A DNA stretch of 64,000 bases, from contig NC_134701.1 of NCBI RefSeq assembly GCF_043290135.1, positions 205,341,601 to 205,405,600 of the forward strand, in the 5' to 3' direction. Source of the DNA: Rhipicephalus microplus. Lineage: Eukaryota > Arthropoda > Arachnida > Ixodida > Ixodidae. The notes beneath the pieces are model-generated. The model worked only from the letters and a program-made list of their open reading frames with translations. It was not told the DNA's origin and made no database searches. The first letter of the stretch is position 1. The number at the start of each line of letters is the position of its first letter. Both the position numbers and the translations under genes were made by a program. Shown here in pieces: positions 1 to 10,497 of the stretch.

Positions 1-47
<47 letters not shown>
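1..47. repeat. (TA)n microsatellite at window edge
   Basis: Uninterrupted TA dinucleotides from the first base of the window, so the true array extends further left. A much longer block of the same type lies at 24943-25103. Confidence 0.97.
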
Positions 48-50
<3 letters not shown>

Positions 51-2905
51 GAAACATGTGGCTTGGCGCACAAAATCTCTTAGGGTGAAGTTAGAAATGA
101 CCCGATTGGCAGAGTAAAAAAAAGCAAGGCATAACGTATATTCAGGAGAAATTCGTGGTGTTCCCTATGGAGAACAAGCATGCGTAGTAGATAATGTAGC
201 TGGCACAAGGAGGAAGAAGAGTTATGTAATCTCTGTAACGTGTAATTCAAATGATAAATTGCTGTTATATTTGCAGACATGGTGCCAAGAGAGTGGAGGC
301 ACAATGGACGACAGCAAAGGAGCTCACGGTGAGCGAAAATCCTAAAATGCTAAGCACGAGAACGTCTTCACTGATGCGAAAAGGGGTTGGCTGGATTACT
401 CTGCAGGACCCACAATTGCAAAGCAAATCATTATGAAGAACGGTTACGATAATAAATCACCTTAAGTTTGCACTGGCCATGCTACGATGTGAGCGAAGGG
501 CACCGCGGCTTCCTAAGTATTTTGGTGCTTAAGGAAAACCTTATGAACTCCTAAGACTTTTTTATTAAAATTTCACTACTGACGAAAAGGCGACAACCAT
601 GCGGAAACGATACATGATAACATTCCGAATTCACAACAAACTCACTAATGGGAGAGCAATATTAATCGACATTACATCTCCATAGTATAAATACGACGTG
701 CGCATCTCGAATAAAAAGACAGTAATAGGAAAAGCGGTAAAAGTAAGAACTTGGTGGGCACCGAACCTAATTTCGTTCCCGTCACCAGCGGTCAGAGGAG
801 CAGCAACATAGTCGAGTATGCAATGTTGTGAATAGCAAGCAAAAGAGCTCCGCATGAGATAAGGAGAGAAAGAGAGAAATGACGATAAGCCGCTTTCCTC
901 ATTGACGGTGCAAGACACGTCGTAGAAGTGTAATAGCATAGGCAGCATGTAGCGAAGTCTGGATCGCACCGACACGCAACATTCATCCGCTATGGTGGCG
1001 ACTCGACTACAGACAAATCTCCTGGGCCCTTTCTCTTCAATCCACGTTTTCTATCCTCCCGTTTAGTTTTTCCACTTCCTTAGGTCGTGCGTGACTAAGA
1101 AAGAAAGGCGAATTAGGAAGCCTCGCTCGTCCATAAACTCAGGACAAGCGAGGACAGACTGCAGCGCCATCTGTCAGGTTTCGGTCGCAAGTGCCTCGTA
1201 TGTTAGAGGAGAAATATTGGAACCAGCAGTCGTTCTTAATGCGAGCCGAACATCCCATTCGCCTTGGAAGCCTTGTGATGTTATTCTGAGTGCATACAGT
1301 TTCAGTGCTGTGGTTAACGTATGGGACAGATGAGGACATATATTTACTCCTAGGTGGCATGAACTGGCTTAGTACAGCGTCAATATAGAAGTATACGTAT
1401 TGGTATTAAAAAGAGCTACGATGCATGACACTTGGATGATAGATTTCAATGGCTCCCTTGATAGCGTATATTGGGTGTTATATTTAAAGCTATAATAATG
1501 TTTCCCGGAGCAGCCAGCTCAGTGAACATGCTCATTTTTTTTCTAGTACACATATGATAGTTGTTAAAGGTGTCTCCTCTATTTAGTGTTATTTCTTCCA
1601 CGCTCGGAAAAACTGTACGCTAGATAATAAAAAAATGATAACACTGAAGATTGGCTTAATCAGTGGCATAAGGGCTTCATTGGATGGGTGTTCTCGCCAA
1701 AGCGACTCACCAGTCACTATCATAACAAAAGGCATGGCATCCTTCAAAGCATACTGGAATATGCTGAACGTACATGATGAACATGACTACCTACATTAAT
1801 TTTGACTTTGTGGCGGCTGTTTCGTACAACGACCGACAATAGTAAAAACATTGTACTTTTTTCAGAAGGGTGTCTTGAAGAGCCATTTACTGTATAACAC
1901 TGAGAGGAAACAGCGCAAAAACGAGACGAAGAAAGAATGATCACAGAACGCGCGCACTGACGAAGAAATGTGTGAAAATTTATTACACCAGAAAATGCAT
2001 AGCTGAAAACGGAAGCTCTATTAAAACCATCACGTGCACATGACAGTGAGATGCAAAAGAAATCTGCCACGAGTCTGAATGTCCCAAGTTAACCACTGAG
2101 AAATATAATCTTTTTTTTTTTTTCAAGAAGGTGAGTGAAGGCTCACAGACGCAAGTGTTTCTTTTTTCTCGACAAGTAAAGCCTCAATGATTTCGCGTTC
2201 GCTCCCGTTTTGCTATCTTGAGATCATTGTGCAATTATGGAAGAGCGGGGCGCACCCGAATGAGGAAAGGTGCCATGGGCTGCTACGGTGCTGCTTGTTG
2301 AATTCCTGAAATTGTTCGCGTGCTCTCTCAGGCGATCGTTTGAGCAGTGGCTGGTCTGTCCACTGTATGTGCGGCCGCAAGGCAACGGAATGTCGTGCAT
2401 TATATTGCAGTCCCGCCAGGAAGCTAATGGACTGATGTATTCTGAAGCTTAACTAAGAGTGTATATGGCTTGTTGATTCCAATGGAGAATATTCATGGCA
2501 GAGGTGGAAGCAATCAATTATGTTCCTAAGATTCATTGTTTTTTTGGAACAAATGTGTATAAGAAAATGTTCATGCTAGTTTGTGGCGCTCCCTAATGCG
2601 TTTCTCTTGCATAGTATACTTACCGGCGCAAGCAACAATTGGTGATGTTTGTCCCAGGTTCACTTCATCGTAATGTAGTGAACAAGTACAAAGCTATGCA
2701 AATAGTCACATATACGTACACTCACCCCCTTGGTCCCATTTTTCAACACGCAAGTGCTTTATGCGGGCGTCCGCCAAGATTTCAGTGACGTAATTCCATA
2801 GCGAAAGTTACGTCTAAAAATAACACGCATCAGAATATAAAGAAAAACAATTCACAGTTTCGCCAAAAGAGCTAAACAATTAATGCGATAGAAACATATT
2901 CGAAT
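48..2905. other. Unassigned, no gene recognised
   Basis: Both strands contain only short open frames, none with a motif I recognise. There is a poly-T run near 2110-2124 and otherwise ordinary AT-leaning intergenic or intronic sequence. I see no splice-flanked exon I could defend. Confidence 0.5.
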
Positions 2906-3137
2906 GTTTTACGAACCAGCCCTGCCACGGTGGTCTACTGGCTAAGGTACTTGGCTGCTGACCCGCAGGTTGCGGGTTCGTATTCCGGCTGCAGCGGCTG
3001 CATTTCCGATGGAGGCGGAATGGAGGCGATGGATACGAGGGACGCCCAAGCCACGCCATAAGGAGCTTCGTGTTACCAAGGGTTCCGTGTTGACGTCCCT
3101 GCGTGTTCCACGTCAGGGACGTCCTCCTCATCTAGCC

Positions 3138-4565
3138 ATGGCGCCATCGACGTCGTGGACGCCTTCGAAGGCGCAAGCCTTCGACGTTGTCGTCCCTGCG
3201 GGGACTAGTCCGGAGACCGTCGTCGACGCGACGGCCTCAATAGTTGGCCTCTCAGAGGTACACTGCGTTCAGCACATGGGAGGCATGAACTTCCAAGTAA
3301 CTGTCAAGAGCATGGCTTCCATGACTCTCATCGTCGACGCTGGCTACCTGACCATCGGTGGCGAGCGTATCCCTGTCGTTCCCGTCGGCCCGCAGGTAAC
3401 TAACGTCGCCTGCCTGTTTTTACCAGCCTTCGTCTCCAACGAGGTACTAGTCCAGGCTTTGTCCCCATACGGCAAGGTATTGACTGTGACCGCTGGCGTC
3501 ATGAGCGCAAGACGCGGAGTTCTCACAGGCACACGCTATATCCGGATGGAAATGAGTCCTACAAATCGCGTCCCCAACTATCTTCGCGTTTCTGGTCATC
3601 GAGTCACCTTCGACTACCGCGGTCTGCAACGTGTTTGTCGTCGGTGTGGCTCTACTGGTCATTATCGAGCACAGTGCACAGCACCATTCTGTGGTCGCTG
3701 TGGTGTGCACGGACACGAAAGCGAAGGTTGCGACCGCCCCTGCCGACGTTGTGGAGATAACCACCCTACCACCGTCTGTCCTGTGCGTCGTTCATATTCT
3801 GATGCTACTGCAGGGACCTTTCCTGCCCTACCGTCCGTGTCACCAACGGCAACAGAAGAACGAGAACCAGGAGCTGTACTAGAAGAACGCCAGAATCCGA
3901 TTCTGAGAGCTCCATTAAACGATGAAGAAGTGTGCAGCTTGGCCAACTCGAGCGTGCCACGTCTGCCAATCTCAGCGACAGAAACAGCCACCGCGATTGA
4001 CCTCGCGTCTGTCCCAGGCAAACATGTCATGCCATGTTCGACGCCGGCGCAAGCCGAGAAAGAAACGCCGGTAGGCACTGAGGCACCAGACTCATCGTTA
4101 AACCTAGCAGTTGATTGCCCAGAAGACGCCGATGTTGCGAGATCTACGGACGCTGGTGTCTCGCCAGGAGCAGAATTGAAACCGAATGAGCAAAGCCCAT
4201 TGGATCATTCCGAAAGCCAGGCTCGTGACTCTCTTGAACAAGTAGCAAGACGCCATGGGAGTTCTTTACTGACGCGTCTCGACAAGCAATCCGTGATCAA
4301 GTTCGTTGGAGGCGGCGACAACATTAACGCTGCAGCCCTACCACCATCTGATTCGTCCGACAGCAGCTTCAGCCTCGAAGTCGACAGTAGCATCGGACTC
4401 CCTTCTAGCCCAGACGTATGTGACGTGGAAATGCAAGCCCCGCGAGAGGTCAAGCGAGCTCACAAGTCTGGCACCAGCTCGGACGGCACCCAAGATAGCC
4501 GCTCCGAGTTCCAGCAACCAAAGAAACCTCGACCCTCTTCTAGAGGGTCGAATTGTGCTGTGTAG
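3138..4565 (+). CDS. LINE ORF1: gag-like zinc-knuckle RNA-binding protein
   Basis: About 475 residues from the ATG at 3138, which sits in good context (agccATGG). An open frame runs further upstream to 2970, but that part is SINE sequence, so I prefer 3138. The N-terminal 150 residues look like a folded, RRM-like module. Three zinc knuckles follow: CRRCGSTGHYRAQC (about residues 167-180) and CGRCGVHGHESEGC (185-198), both CX2CX4HX4C, then CRRCGDNHPTTVC (202-214), CX2CX3HX4C. The C-terminal half is Ser/Thr/Pro/Glu-rich and probably disordered. Known role of the family: coating LINE RNA in the ribonucleoprotein that moves to the nucleus. No stop or frameshift interrupts it. Confidence 0.9.
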   Translation: MAPSTSWTPSKAQAFDVVVPAGTSPETVVDATASIVGLSEVHCVQHMGGMNFQVTVKSMASMTLIVDAGYLTIGGERIPVVPVGPQVTNVACLFLPAFVSNEVLVQALSPYGKVLTVTAGVMSARRGVLTGTRYIRMEMSPTNRVPNYLRVSGHRVTFDYRGLQRVCRRCGSTGHYRAQCTAPFCGRCGVHGHESEGCDRPCRRCGDNHPTTVCPVRRSYSDATAGTFPALPSVSPTATEEREPGAVLEERQNPILRAPLNDEEVCSLANSSVPRLPISATETATAIDLASVPGKHVMPCSTPAQAEKETPVGTEAPDSSLNLAVDCPEDADVARSTDAGVSPGAELKPNEQSPLDHSESQARDSLEQVARRHGSSLLTRLDKQSVIKFVGGGDNINAAALPPSDSSDSSFSLEVDSSIGLPSSPDVCDVEMQAPREVKRAHKSGTSSDGTQDSRSEFQQPKKPRPSSRGSNCAV

Positions 4566-4652
4566 TGTACGTACTCCAGTTCCCCCGGACAGATCCCCGG
4601 GGTACACCGAATCGAAAAACACGACCAGGTTAGTCACCCACCTTTTTTCAAT

Positions 4653-7600
4653 ATGGCTGACACCCTGAAAATTCTTTCTTTAAATGTTCAAGGGTTCCGT
4701 AACCCAGTAAAACAAGCCGAGGTTATCAGCATAGCCCGCGCAGAACATTGTGATATTCTGTGTTTACAAGAAACAAATTTTTTCACCATTGGCCACGTTC
4801 ATGCATTCAAACGCGCTTTTAATTTAGACTGTTATTTTTCCTTCGCTACATCTCGCTCCTCTGGAGTTGGAATTATTATTTTTAACCGCGCTCTTCTGCG
4901 CAATCATCATGTTTTTTATGACGGGAATGGGCGGGTATTGGCTTTTGACTGCGTTCTATCATCCTTCAAGCTGCGTGTTTTGTGTATTTATGGGCCAGCT
5001 CAAGCAGCGATGTCTAACGATTTTTTCCGTGACCTGGACGTGTATTTTCTAGACGGTCGTCATGTCATACTCACTGGAGACTTTAATTGTGTATTAGACA
5101 CGCGAGCTGACGTGCAAGGTCCAGGATGGGGTCGCTCTGATTGGAACGCGCGAGAGCTGCGTCGCCTAGTGCACCATTTCTCTTTGACAGATACGTACAG
5201 ACTAGTGCATGGACCACAGTATGCCTGGACTTGGCGGCGTAGCACGTCGTCCAGTCGTTTGGATCGTTTCTATGTGCCGAACGCGCTAGCTTCTTACGTA
5301 TCGCACTCTGACGTAGTAACATTACCATCATCGCCTGTTTATATATCAGACCACCGACCAGTGACGCTCGAGGCTCACTTTCCCTTTTCATCATCAGTGA
5401 AGCCTTGGCGTCTTGACATCCGCATTCTGCACGACGCGCGTACACGCTCCAGTTTATCTAGAACCTTGCGCGCCTCTCTTTCGGGATGCGGTCCGGAGGT
5501 GTGGGACGCGCTCAAGACGCAGTGGCGTTTACACTGCTCAGTAGCAGGGCGGGCCCTTAGACGCCGTACGTCCGAAGAACTAGCGGACACTGCAACAAAG
5601 CTGCGTATTGCTCTTCGGGTTGATCGACTAACTCCCTTGATGCGCGCATGGCAGCGAGAGTTAAGGGGTCGTTTTCAACGCCTCATTGCAGCTTCGTCAT
5701 TGACGGCGGCTGCTTGGCGTTGCAGACGTAATCCTTGTGCTCATTCTGAGGTTCTACGATTTGCGAAAAGCTCGCTTCTCAACCCGTCGAGTCGACTAGG
5801 AACTCCGGCGGCCAGATTCTTACACACTGCCTTACCGCCGACACGTGATCAATCAGTTTTCCTAGCTCACTTTGCCAACATGGCTCGTACGACAATGTCA
5901 TCACAACGCGGTACCACCGAGACAGCCACAATGTTAAGTAGGCTCCCTCAAATTTCATCTGAAGTAGCTGAACAACTATGCACAAGTCCGTCAGCTGACG
6001 AAGTGAAAGAGGCACTGTCTTCCATGAAGCGTGGCTCGGCCCCCGGGCCGGATGGGTTGCCTGTTGAGTTTTATTTAACGTTTTGGGACGACATTGGTGC
6101 CCTTTTCACCTCTGTTATTTGCCGCTGCTTCGAGAATTTTGAATTTCCTGATAGCTTTCGCGATGGTCGAATTGTTTTAATACCTAAACATGACCCATCG
6201 TCAGTTCGCCCAGAGGAGTGGCGACCAATAACGCTCCTCAACGTTGATTATAAAACTTTCGCGGCAGTTATCACTCGCCGTTTGAGAAGCCTGATGCCCT
6301 CCTTAATAGGTCATCATCAGGCGTGCTCTATTCCTGGAAGAGAAATCCACAGCCTCTCCTTTGTTACGCGCGATATAGTTGCGTACACGTTAGCAAGATC
6401 AGCTCGGGGACTCTTGGTTTCACTTGACCAGGAAAAGGCATTCGATCGCCTCGAACATAGCTTTATATTTAGCGTAATGGCAGCATTTGGCTTCTCACAA
6501 AACTTCGTCGAGCTTCTCAGAAACGCATACCGAAATATACGCAGCACGTTATTTCTTGATGGTTTAGAGAGTGCGCCATTTCCGGTTACCCGTGGTGTTC
6601 GCCAGGGGTGTCCTCTATCCCCTGCGCTTTTTGTATTCAGCCTCGAACCATTCCTTCAATCGCTAATCGCTGATCCTTACGTTAGAGGCCTTCCTCTTCC
6701 AGGTAGTGGTACCGTGACAGTGACAGCATTTGCTGATGACATCACGTTGTATTTGAAGAATGAGGACAGTTTATCCCGTAGCCTACGACTTTTTACTACG
6801 TATGGCACGATTTCAGGTGCTGCGTTAAATTTTTCCGAATGTCGATATTTATTCATTGGTTCACCAGACGCAAGTCTAAGTTCCTTTTTCGGTCTTCAAA
6901 AAAGTGACTCTATTCGCATTCTGGGGCTTGATTATACTTGCTACGGCATATCAGCCTCCTTGTGGAATTCAGTTGTCGAAGATGTAAAACGACACGTCCG
7001 GGAAGCACAAGAGTATGATTTACCGATGCTCGAAAGAAGGTATCTAGCACAGACGGTGTTTTGCGGCCGTGCATGGTATATATCTCATGTCTTACAGCCC
7101 CCATTACAAATCACCAGGTCGCTGCAATCCCTCATTGGCTCCTTTTTCTGGTCGGGTGGAACAGAGCTGGTTTGCCGAGCAGCTCTTGGGCAACCGAGAA
7201 ACTGCGGTGGATTCGCATTCCCATCCGTCTCTGTTCGCTGCCGGCTACTTGCCCTACGATTCTTACTTCGGTTTTTGCATGGTGATCAGTGCCCCGCGCG
7301 TGATCTCGCCTGCTATTTCTTAGGCACCAAGTTACGCTATTTACTACCAGATGCACGGCTTAATTCTGCACCGCAAACACTTCACGTACCTGCATTTTAC
7401 TCAACGGCAGTATCTTTTTATCGACACGCGCAGCAGGTTTGTCCCGATGTGGACATTCTGGAAAGCCGCATTGTAGATACAACGGCGGCTCTTCTGCTTC
7501 CTCTGGTTCCTCCAGCCCGTCTAGCACGATCGAGACATGTCTCGTGGAGCGCGATAACGGCATTGTTTTTGCCTGGTCACCTCCGTGACTTTATGTGGCG

Positions 7601-8066
7601 TCTTGGATGGAGAGTACTCCCAACACGGGACAGACTGGAGAGGTGGGGCATGGTCCCATCTTCCACTTGTCCTAACTGCCCGTTACAGGAGTCTAACCAG
7701 CATATGCTGCAGCAATGTGTCATTGCAAAGGTGTTTTGGAAGTCAGTTAACACTAGTTTTCGCGGCCTAGGTGTTAATCGCTTTGTAACATCTGGTCGCT
7801 GCCCGCGTAGTCGCTTTGCACGCCTTCTAATAGCTGCGGGAGCTTTTTGTTTATGGCGTAATAGGTGCGAAGCTGTTGCGACAGATCATCGTCGTCGTGC
7901 TCTCTTTCCGATTCTGGAACGCCTCTACTCTGAGCTCATATCGTTTCTGTCAGAGGAATTGTTCTTCCTTGGGGAGGAAGAATTTCTGCGACAATGGTCG
8001 TGCCGCTTTCTTTCCGTAGTTGACAGACGCGTTCAATTAGTTTTCCACCTGGCCTGGTTCCTATAG
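4653..8066 (+). CDS. LINE ORF2: endonuclease plus reverse transcriptase, intact
   Basis: 1137 residues. An APE-type endonuclease fills about residues 1-245: N11 in SLNVQG, E40 in LQETN, Y113 in YGPA, D143/N145 in GDFN, SRLDR at 201-205 and SDHRP at 232-236. The reverse transcriptase follows (about 450-780): APGPDGLPVEFY near 463, SLDQEKAFD at 590-598, RGVRQGCPLSP at 647-657 and the catalytic FADD at 693-696. A C-terminal zinc-binding motif CPNC-X7-H-X4-C lies at 1006-1022 (zf-RVT type). It would nick target DNA and prime reverse transcription there. There is no RNase H domain. All expected catalytic residues are present, so it could encode an active enzyme; activity is inference. Confidence 0.95.
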   Translation: MADTLKILSLNVQGFRNPVKQAEVISIARAEHCDILCLQETNFFTIGHVHAFKRAFNLDCYFSFATSRSSGVGIIIFNRALLRNHHVFYDGNGRVLAFDCVLSSFKLRVLCIYGPAQAAMSNDFFRDLDVYFLDGRHVILTGDFNCVLDTRADVQGPGWGRSDWNARELRRLVHHFSLTDTYRLVHGPQYAWTWRRSTSSSRLDRFYVPNALASYVSHSDVVTLPSSPVYISDHRPVTLEAHFPFSSSVKPWRLDIRILHDARTRSSLSRTLRASLSGCGPEVWDALKTQWRLHCSVAGRALRRRTSEELADTATKLRIALRVDRLTPLMRAWQRELRGRFQRLIAASSLTAAAWRCRRNPCAHSEVLRFAKSSLLNPSSRLGTPAARFLHTALPPTRDQSVFLAHFANMARTTMSSQRGTTETATMLSRLPQISSEVAEQLCTSPSADEVKEALSSMKRGSAPGPDGLPVEFYLTFWDDIGALFTSVICRCFENFEFPDSFRDGRIVLIPKHDPSSVRPEEWRPITLLNVDYKTFAAVITRRLRSLMPSLIGHHQACSIPGREIHSLSFVTRDIVAYTLARSARGLLVSLDQEKAFDRLEHSFIFSVMAAFGFSQNFVELLRNAYRNIRSTLFLDGLESAPFPVTRGVRQGCPLSPALFVFSLEPFLQSLIADPYVRGLPLPGSGTVTVTAFADDITLYLKNEDSLSRSLRLFTTYGTISGAALNFSECRYLFIGSPDASLSSFFGLQKSDSIRILGLDYTCYGISASLWNSVVEDVKRHVREAQEYDLPMLERRYLAQTVFCGRAWYISHVLQPPLQITRSLQSLIGSFFWSGGTELVCRAALGQPRNCGGFAFPSVSVRCRLLALRFLLRFLHGDQCPARDLACYFLGTKLRYLLPDARLNSAPQTLHVPAFYSTAVSFYRHAQQVCPDVDILESRIVDTTAALLLPLVPPARLARSRHVSWSAITALFLPGHLRDFMWRLGWRVLPTRDRLERWGMVPSSTCPNCPLQESNQHMLQQCVIAKVFWKSVNTSFRGLGVNRFVTSGRCPRSRFARLLIAAGAFCLWRNRCEAVATDHRRRALFPILERLYSELISFLSEELFFLGEEEFLRQWSCRFLSVVDRRVQLVFHLAWFL

Positions 8067-8658
8067 CCAGGTCACCTGTCAATGTCTGATTGGTGCATGT
8101 AATCACTATGTGCTTACTATATTTATGTGTTTGTGTGTGTTCAATATGGGTGTTAGCTCTCCCATATATGCATTTCATTCGAATGCTGTAAGTTATGTAA
8201 CCTTTATGAATATTGATACCTGTTGTACATATTTTCTAACATCTTCACCAAGTCTTGTGAATTATGTACATATATCATCATGTACATTGTCCATATTGTG
8301 ATTAGTGCATTTACGTAGTATATGTACAGTTATTAGTACAATGGACTATGGACATGCTACGGACTTGGACACTTTAGTTTAAATGTGTAGTGTATGTTGT
8401 GCTTTGTCTTTTGTTTGTTATTGTACCTGTTATACAGACGCTTGTCTCTTAGGTTTGTTTCGTCCTATGAAAGAATAAACTTTTTCTAAACAGGCGGAAA
8501 TGTCGTAGGCCCGTGTGCTCAGATTTGGGTGCACGTTAAAGAACCCCAGGTGGCCAAAATTTCCAGAGCCCTCCACTACGGCATCTCTCATAATCATATG
8601 GTGATTTTGGGACGTTAAATCCCACAAATCAATCAATCAATCAAAGTTTTACGAACCA

Positions 8659-9119
8659 AGGCTTGCACTTATAGAAGCAATAATAATGGTAGCAAACATG
8701 CGCTTGCTTATTAACCATTGCAAGTTTCTTGCGGCGAGGCCACATTAGATGACCAAATCAAGGCTCCCTAGACGGCTTTGATGAGAAGAGCCTCCCGTGG
8801 GCAGCACATGCTGGTACTAAAACCTATACGTTGGGTGTCGTCGCTGTTGGCGCTCTGTTATGCGTAGAATGCATCTATATGTGGTGAGACCCTCCCTCGG
8901 GTGTGCTTGGAATATTAGTAATGCAAGACCCGCAAGGCGAAATAAATTTCGTATTTGATGATGCGTAGTAATTGAAGGCAGCAACTAGTATTTGATGCAA
9001 GCACTGGTGAATATAAATGAAACATATTTCACTCGATGAGAGTGACAGCCACCATCTCGTCACTGAAGTATGGTGCCAATGGCATGTTCTGCACTCGTGA
9101 CATGACACTTTTTCGAACA
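8659..9119. other. Unassigned flank of the SINE/LINE insertion
   Basis: Sequence to the right of the SINE target duplication. No coding motif or repeat family recognised. Confidence 0.5.
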
Positions 9120-9766
9120 TATTACCTAGACATGTTCTGTTGCATGTCTGTTTCGTCAGACAGTTGGTGAAGTCCTAGTTCGGCACCAATAAATGCCGCA
9201 AGCCACATTTTTTCAAATCGACGGACATTTACGTTGAAATTTTCTGTAACGATCACCAGCACATCCTCTTGGCACACCACACTGCACTTGTCGAGCAAGA
9301 ACTTAGTGATTTTCCGCGAGGTTAACAGCTAAATGTAGACTGATGCGACGACGAAGTCATCTGGTGTTTTGATAGCACACGAATCACCGCAAGTCACCTG
9401 CGGCAGTGAGTTGAGTTAGCATGGAACGCTGCGCGGTAAAAGTGTTATCACGTCGAAGTGTTCGTAAATGGTGACTGCAGCAGCTCGGCGGTTTTGCCGT
9501 TTTGTGAGGCTGGTGCACTTGCATCTTGGCACATCGATGGCAGTCTCTACCCCCGTTTTCTTGAAGTGCAGTAGAGGCACCTCGCAGATGACATGATCGT
9601 GCGAGATATCGACGGCGTACGCGCAAAACAAGTGTATGTTCATGCTGCGAATTGCCATTGTGTGCGGTGACTGGAGGATGGCGAAGAATTTGGCCCGTAG
9701 AAGCTCCTGCCTGCTGTGGCGGCACAAACCACGTGCTGATCGTTGCCGTGAAAGCGCGGAAACCAT
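9120..9766 (-). pseudogene. Decayed endonuclease/exonuclease/phosphatase (APE-like) domain of a mobile element
   Basis: Minus-strand translation, pieced across stops, gives the layout of an APE-type endonuclease. There is a SMN-type start (near 9650), a decayed QETG-like KKTGVE (near 9550), an RRAAAVTIYEH stretch corresponding to the usual RAGGVAIY region, a VASVYI strand before a stop (near 9330), and VTENFNVNV (near 9240) where active enzymes have GDFN. The loss of G and D there, plus at least two in-frame stops (around 9418 and 9327), make it non-functional. Such domains occur in LINEs and in tick Helentron-type elements; no helicase or RT is seen beside it, so I cannot assign the parent. 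Confidence 0.55.
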
Positions 9767-10147
9767 AACACCTCCCCCCCCTTCCCCTTGTTCGCTCGTG
9801 AGATAAGCGCGCGCGCAGACGACCCCTTATGAAAAAGCGATTTCGCTCCGCAAAAAGAAGAGGCTAGCGCATCCTTCCCGTATATATATATACATACATA
9901 AACATATACATATACGTGAATGGCGGTGGTCGCAGTAGTCTTGGTGAAGTGTAATAATGCACCATCATGACCGCGGAAACCACGATTACTTCCTTCAACG
10001 CGTAGTTTCTACGCATTCGTCCTATTTCGTGCGTTTCCACTAGTAAAGGAGCAATTTCGTCAACGCCTTAATCCAGTGCCAGGAGTCGACCTCACCAAAG
10101 CATGGGCGTGGCTCGCAGTATCCATCTATACCAAAAAATATTCATAC
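9767..10147. other. Unassigned, with short C-rich and TA-rich runs
   Basis: Contains a C run near 9772-9782, a (GC)n stretch near 9808 and TA/CATA repeats near 9883-9915. No gene recognised. Confidence 0.5.
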
Positions 10148-10313
10148 CATCCGCCCGTCAATCTATCTGTCCGTGCCTGCTTCTGCCAATCCATCCGTCC
10201 TTGCTTCCGTCCGTCCATCTGCTTGTCTGTCCGTGCGTCCATACTTCCGTCCCTTCTTATATCTGTCCGTCCACCCGTGCGCCCGTCCATGCGTTCATCA
10301 GTTCGTCCGTGTC

Positions 10314-10366
<53 letters not shown>

Positions 10367-10425
10367 ACGTTCGTCCGTCCGTCCGTCCATCCATCCATCC
10401 ATCCGTTCTTCCGTCTGTCTCATCA
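10148..10425. repeat. Imperfect CCGT/CTGT/CCAT tetranucleotide array
   Basis: Pyrimidine-rich tetranucleotide repeats, purest as (CTGT)n near 10314-10367. Because 4 is not a multiple of 3, all three frames read as long Ser/Val/Cys or Arg/Pro repeats; these are not genes. A related array lies at 43385-43570. Confidence 0.95.
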
Positions 10426-10497
10426 TTCACTTCGCGTATACGCTTTGAAAAACACTAACGTCATCTAGTTATTATAATATTTCCATTACATTACCCC

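Larger units (their letters stand above)
3021..8491 (+). mobile_element. Apparently complete two-ORF non-LTR retrotransposon (L1/Tx1-like), copy 1
   Basis: A 5.47-kb LINE with a short 5' UTR (3021-3137), ORF1 (3138-4565), an 87-bp spacer, ORF2 (4653-8066) and a 425-bp 3' UTR. It interrupts a SINE and is bounded by the 8-bp direct repeat aggcggaa at 3013-3020 and 8492-8499, which reads as its target-site duplication. The 3' end has an AATAAA-type signal (near 8474) and stops at ctaaaca with no poly(A) tail; the second copy at 36.7-43.16 kb ends identically. Both ORFs are uninterrupted. The clade call rests on an APE-type endonuclease, the RT motif order and a C-terminal zinc-binding motif; I, R1 and RTE types differ by having RNase H or a different RT signature. 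Confidence 0.92.
2906..8658 (+). mobile_element. tRNA-derived SINE (Ruka-like) split by a LINE
   Basis: The SINE body is in two pieces, 2919-3020 and 8500-8645, separated by a 5.5-kb LINE. The 5' piece is tRNA-like, with an A-box region (GTGGTCTACTGGCTAAGGT) and a B-box-like GGTTCGTATTCC, as expected for an internal Pol III promoter. The 3' piece carries the family's conserved body and ends in (AATC)n. The 13-bp sequence gttttacgaacca flanks the SINE perfectly at 2906-2918 and 8646-8658, so it inserted as a unit before the LINE arrived. I recognise the family as resembling the tick SINE Ruka; that name is from memory. Confidence 0.93.

Noticed and set aside
1744..2070. 108-codon minus-strand frame
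   Set aside because: No recognisable motif, and low-complexity Ser/Leu/Phe composition typical of chance frames in this DNA.
2970..3137. Upstream extension of LINE ORF1 starting at 2970
   Set aside because: The first 51 bases lie in the SINE head and the frame is open there by chance. The Met at 3138 has better context and lies inside the LINE.
10126..10468. Several Ser/Val/Cys- or Arg/Asp-rich open frames
   Set aside because: They are translations of the tetranucleotide array, open in several frames on both strands.
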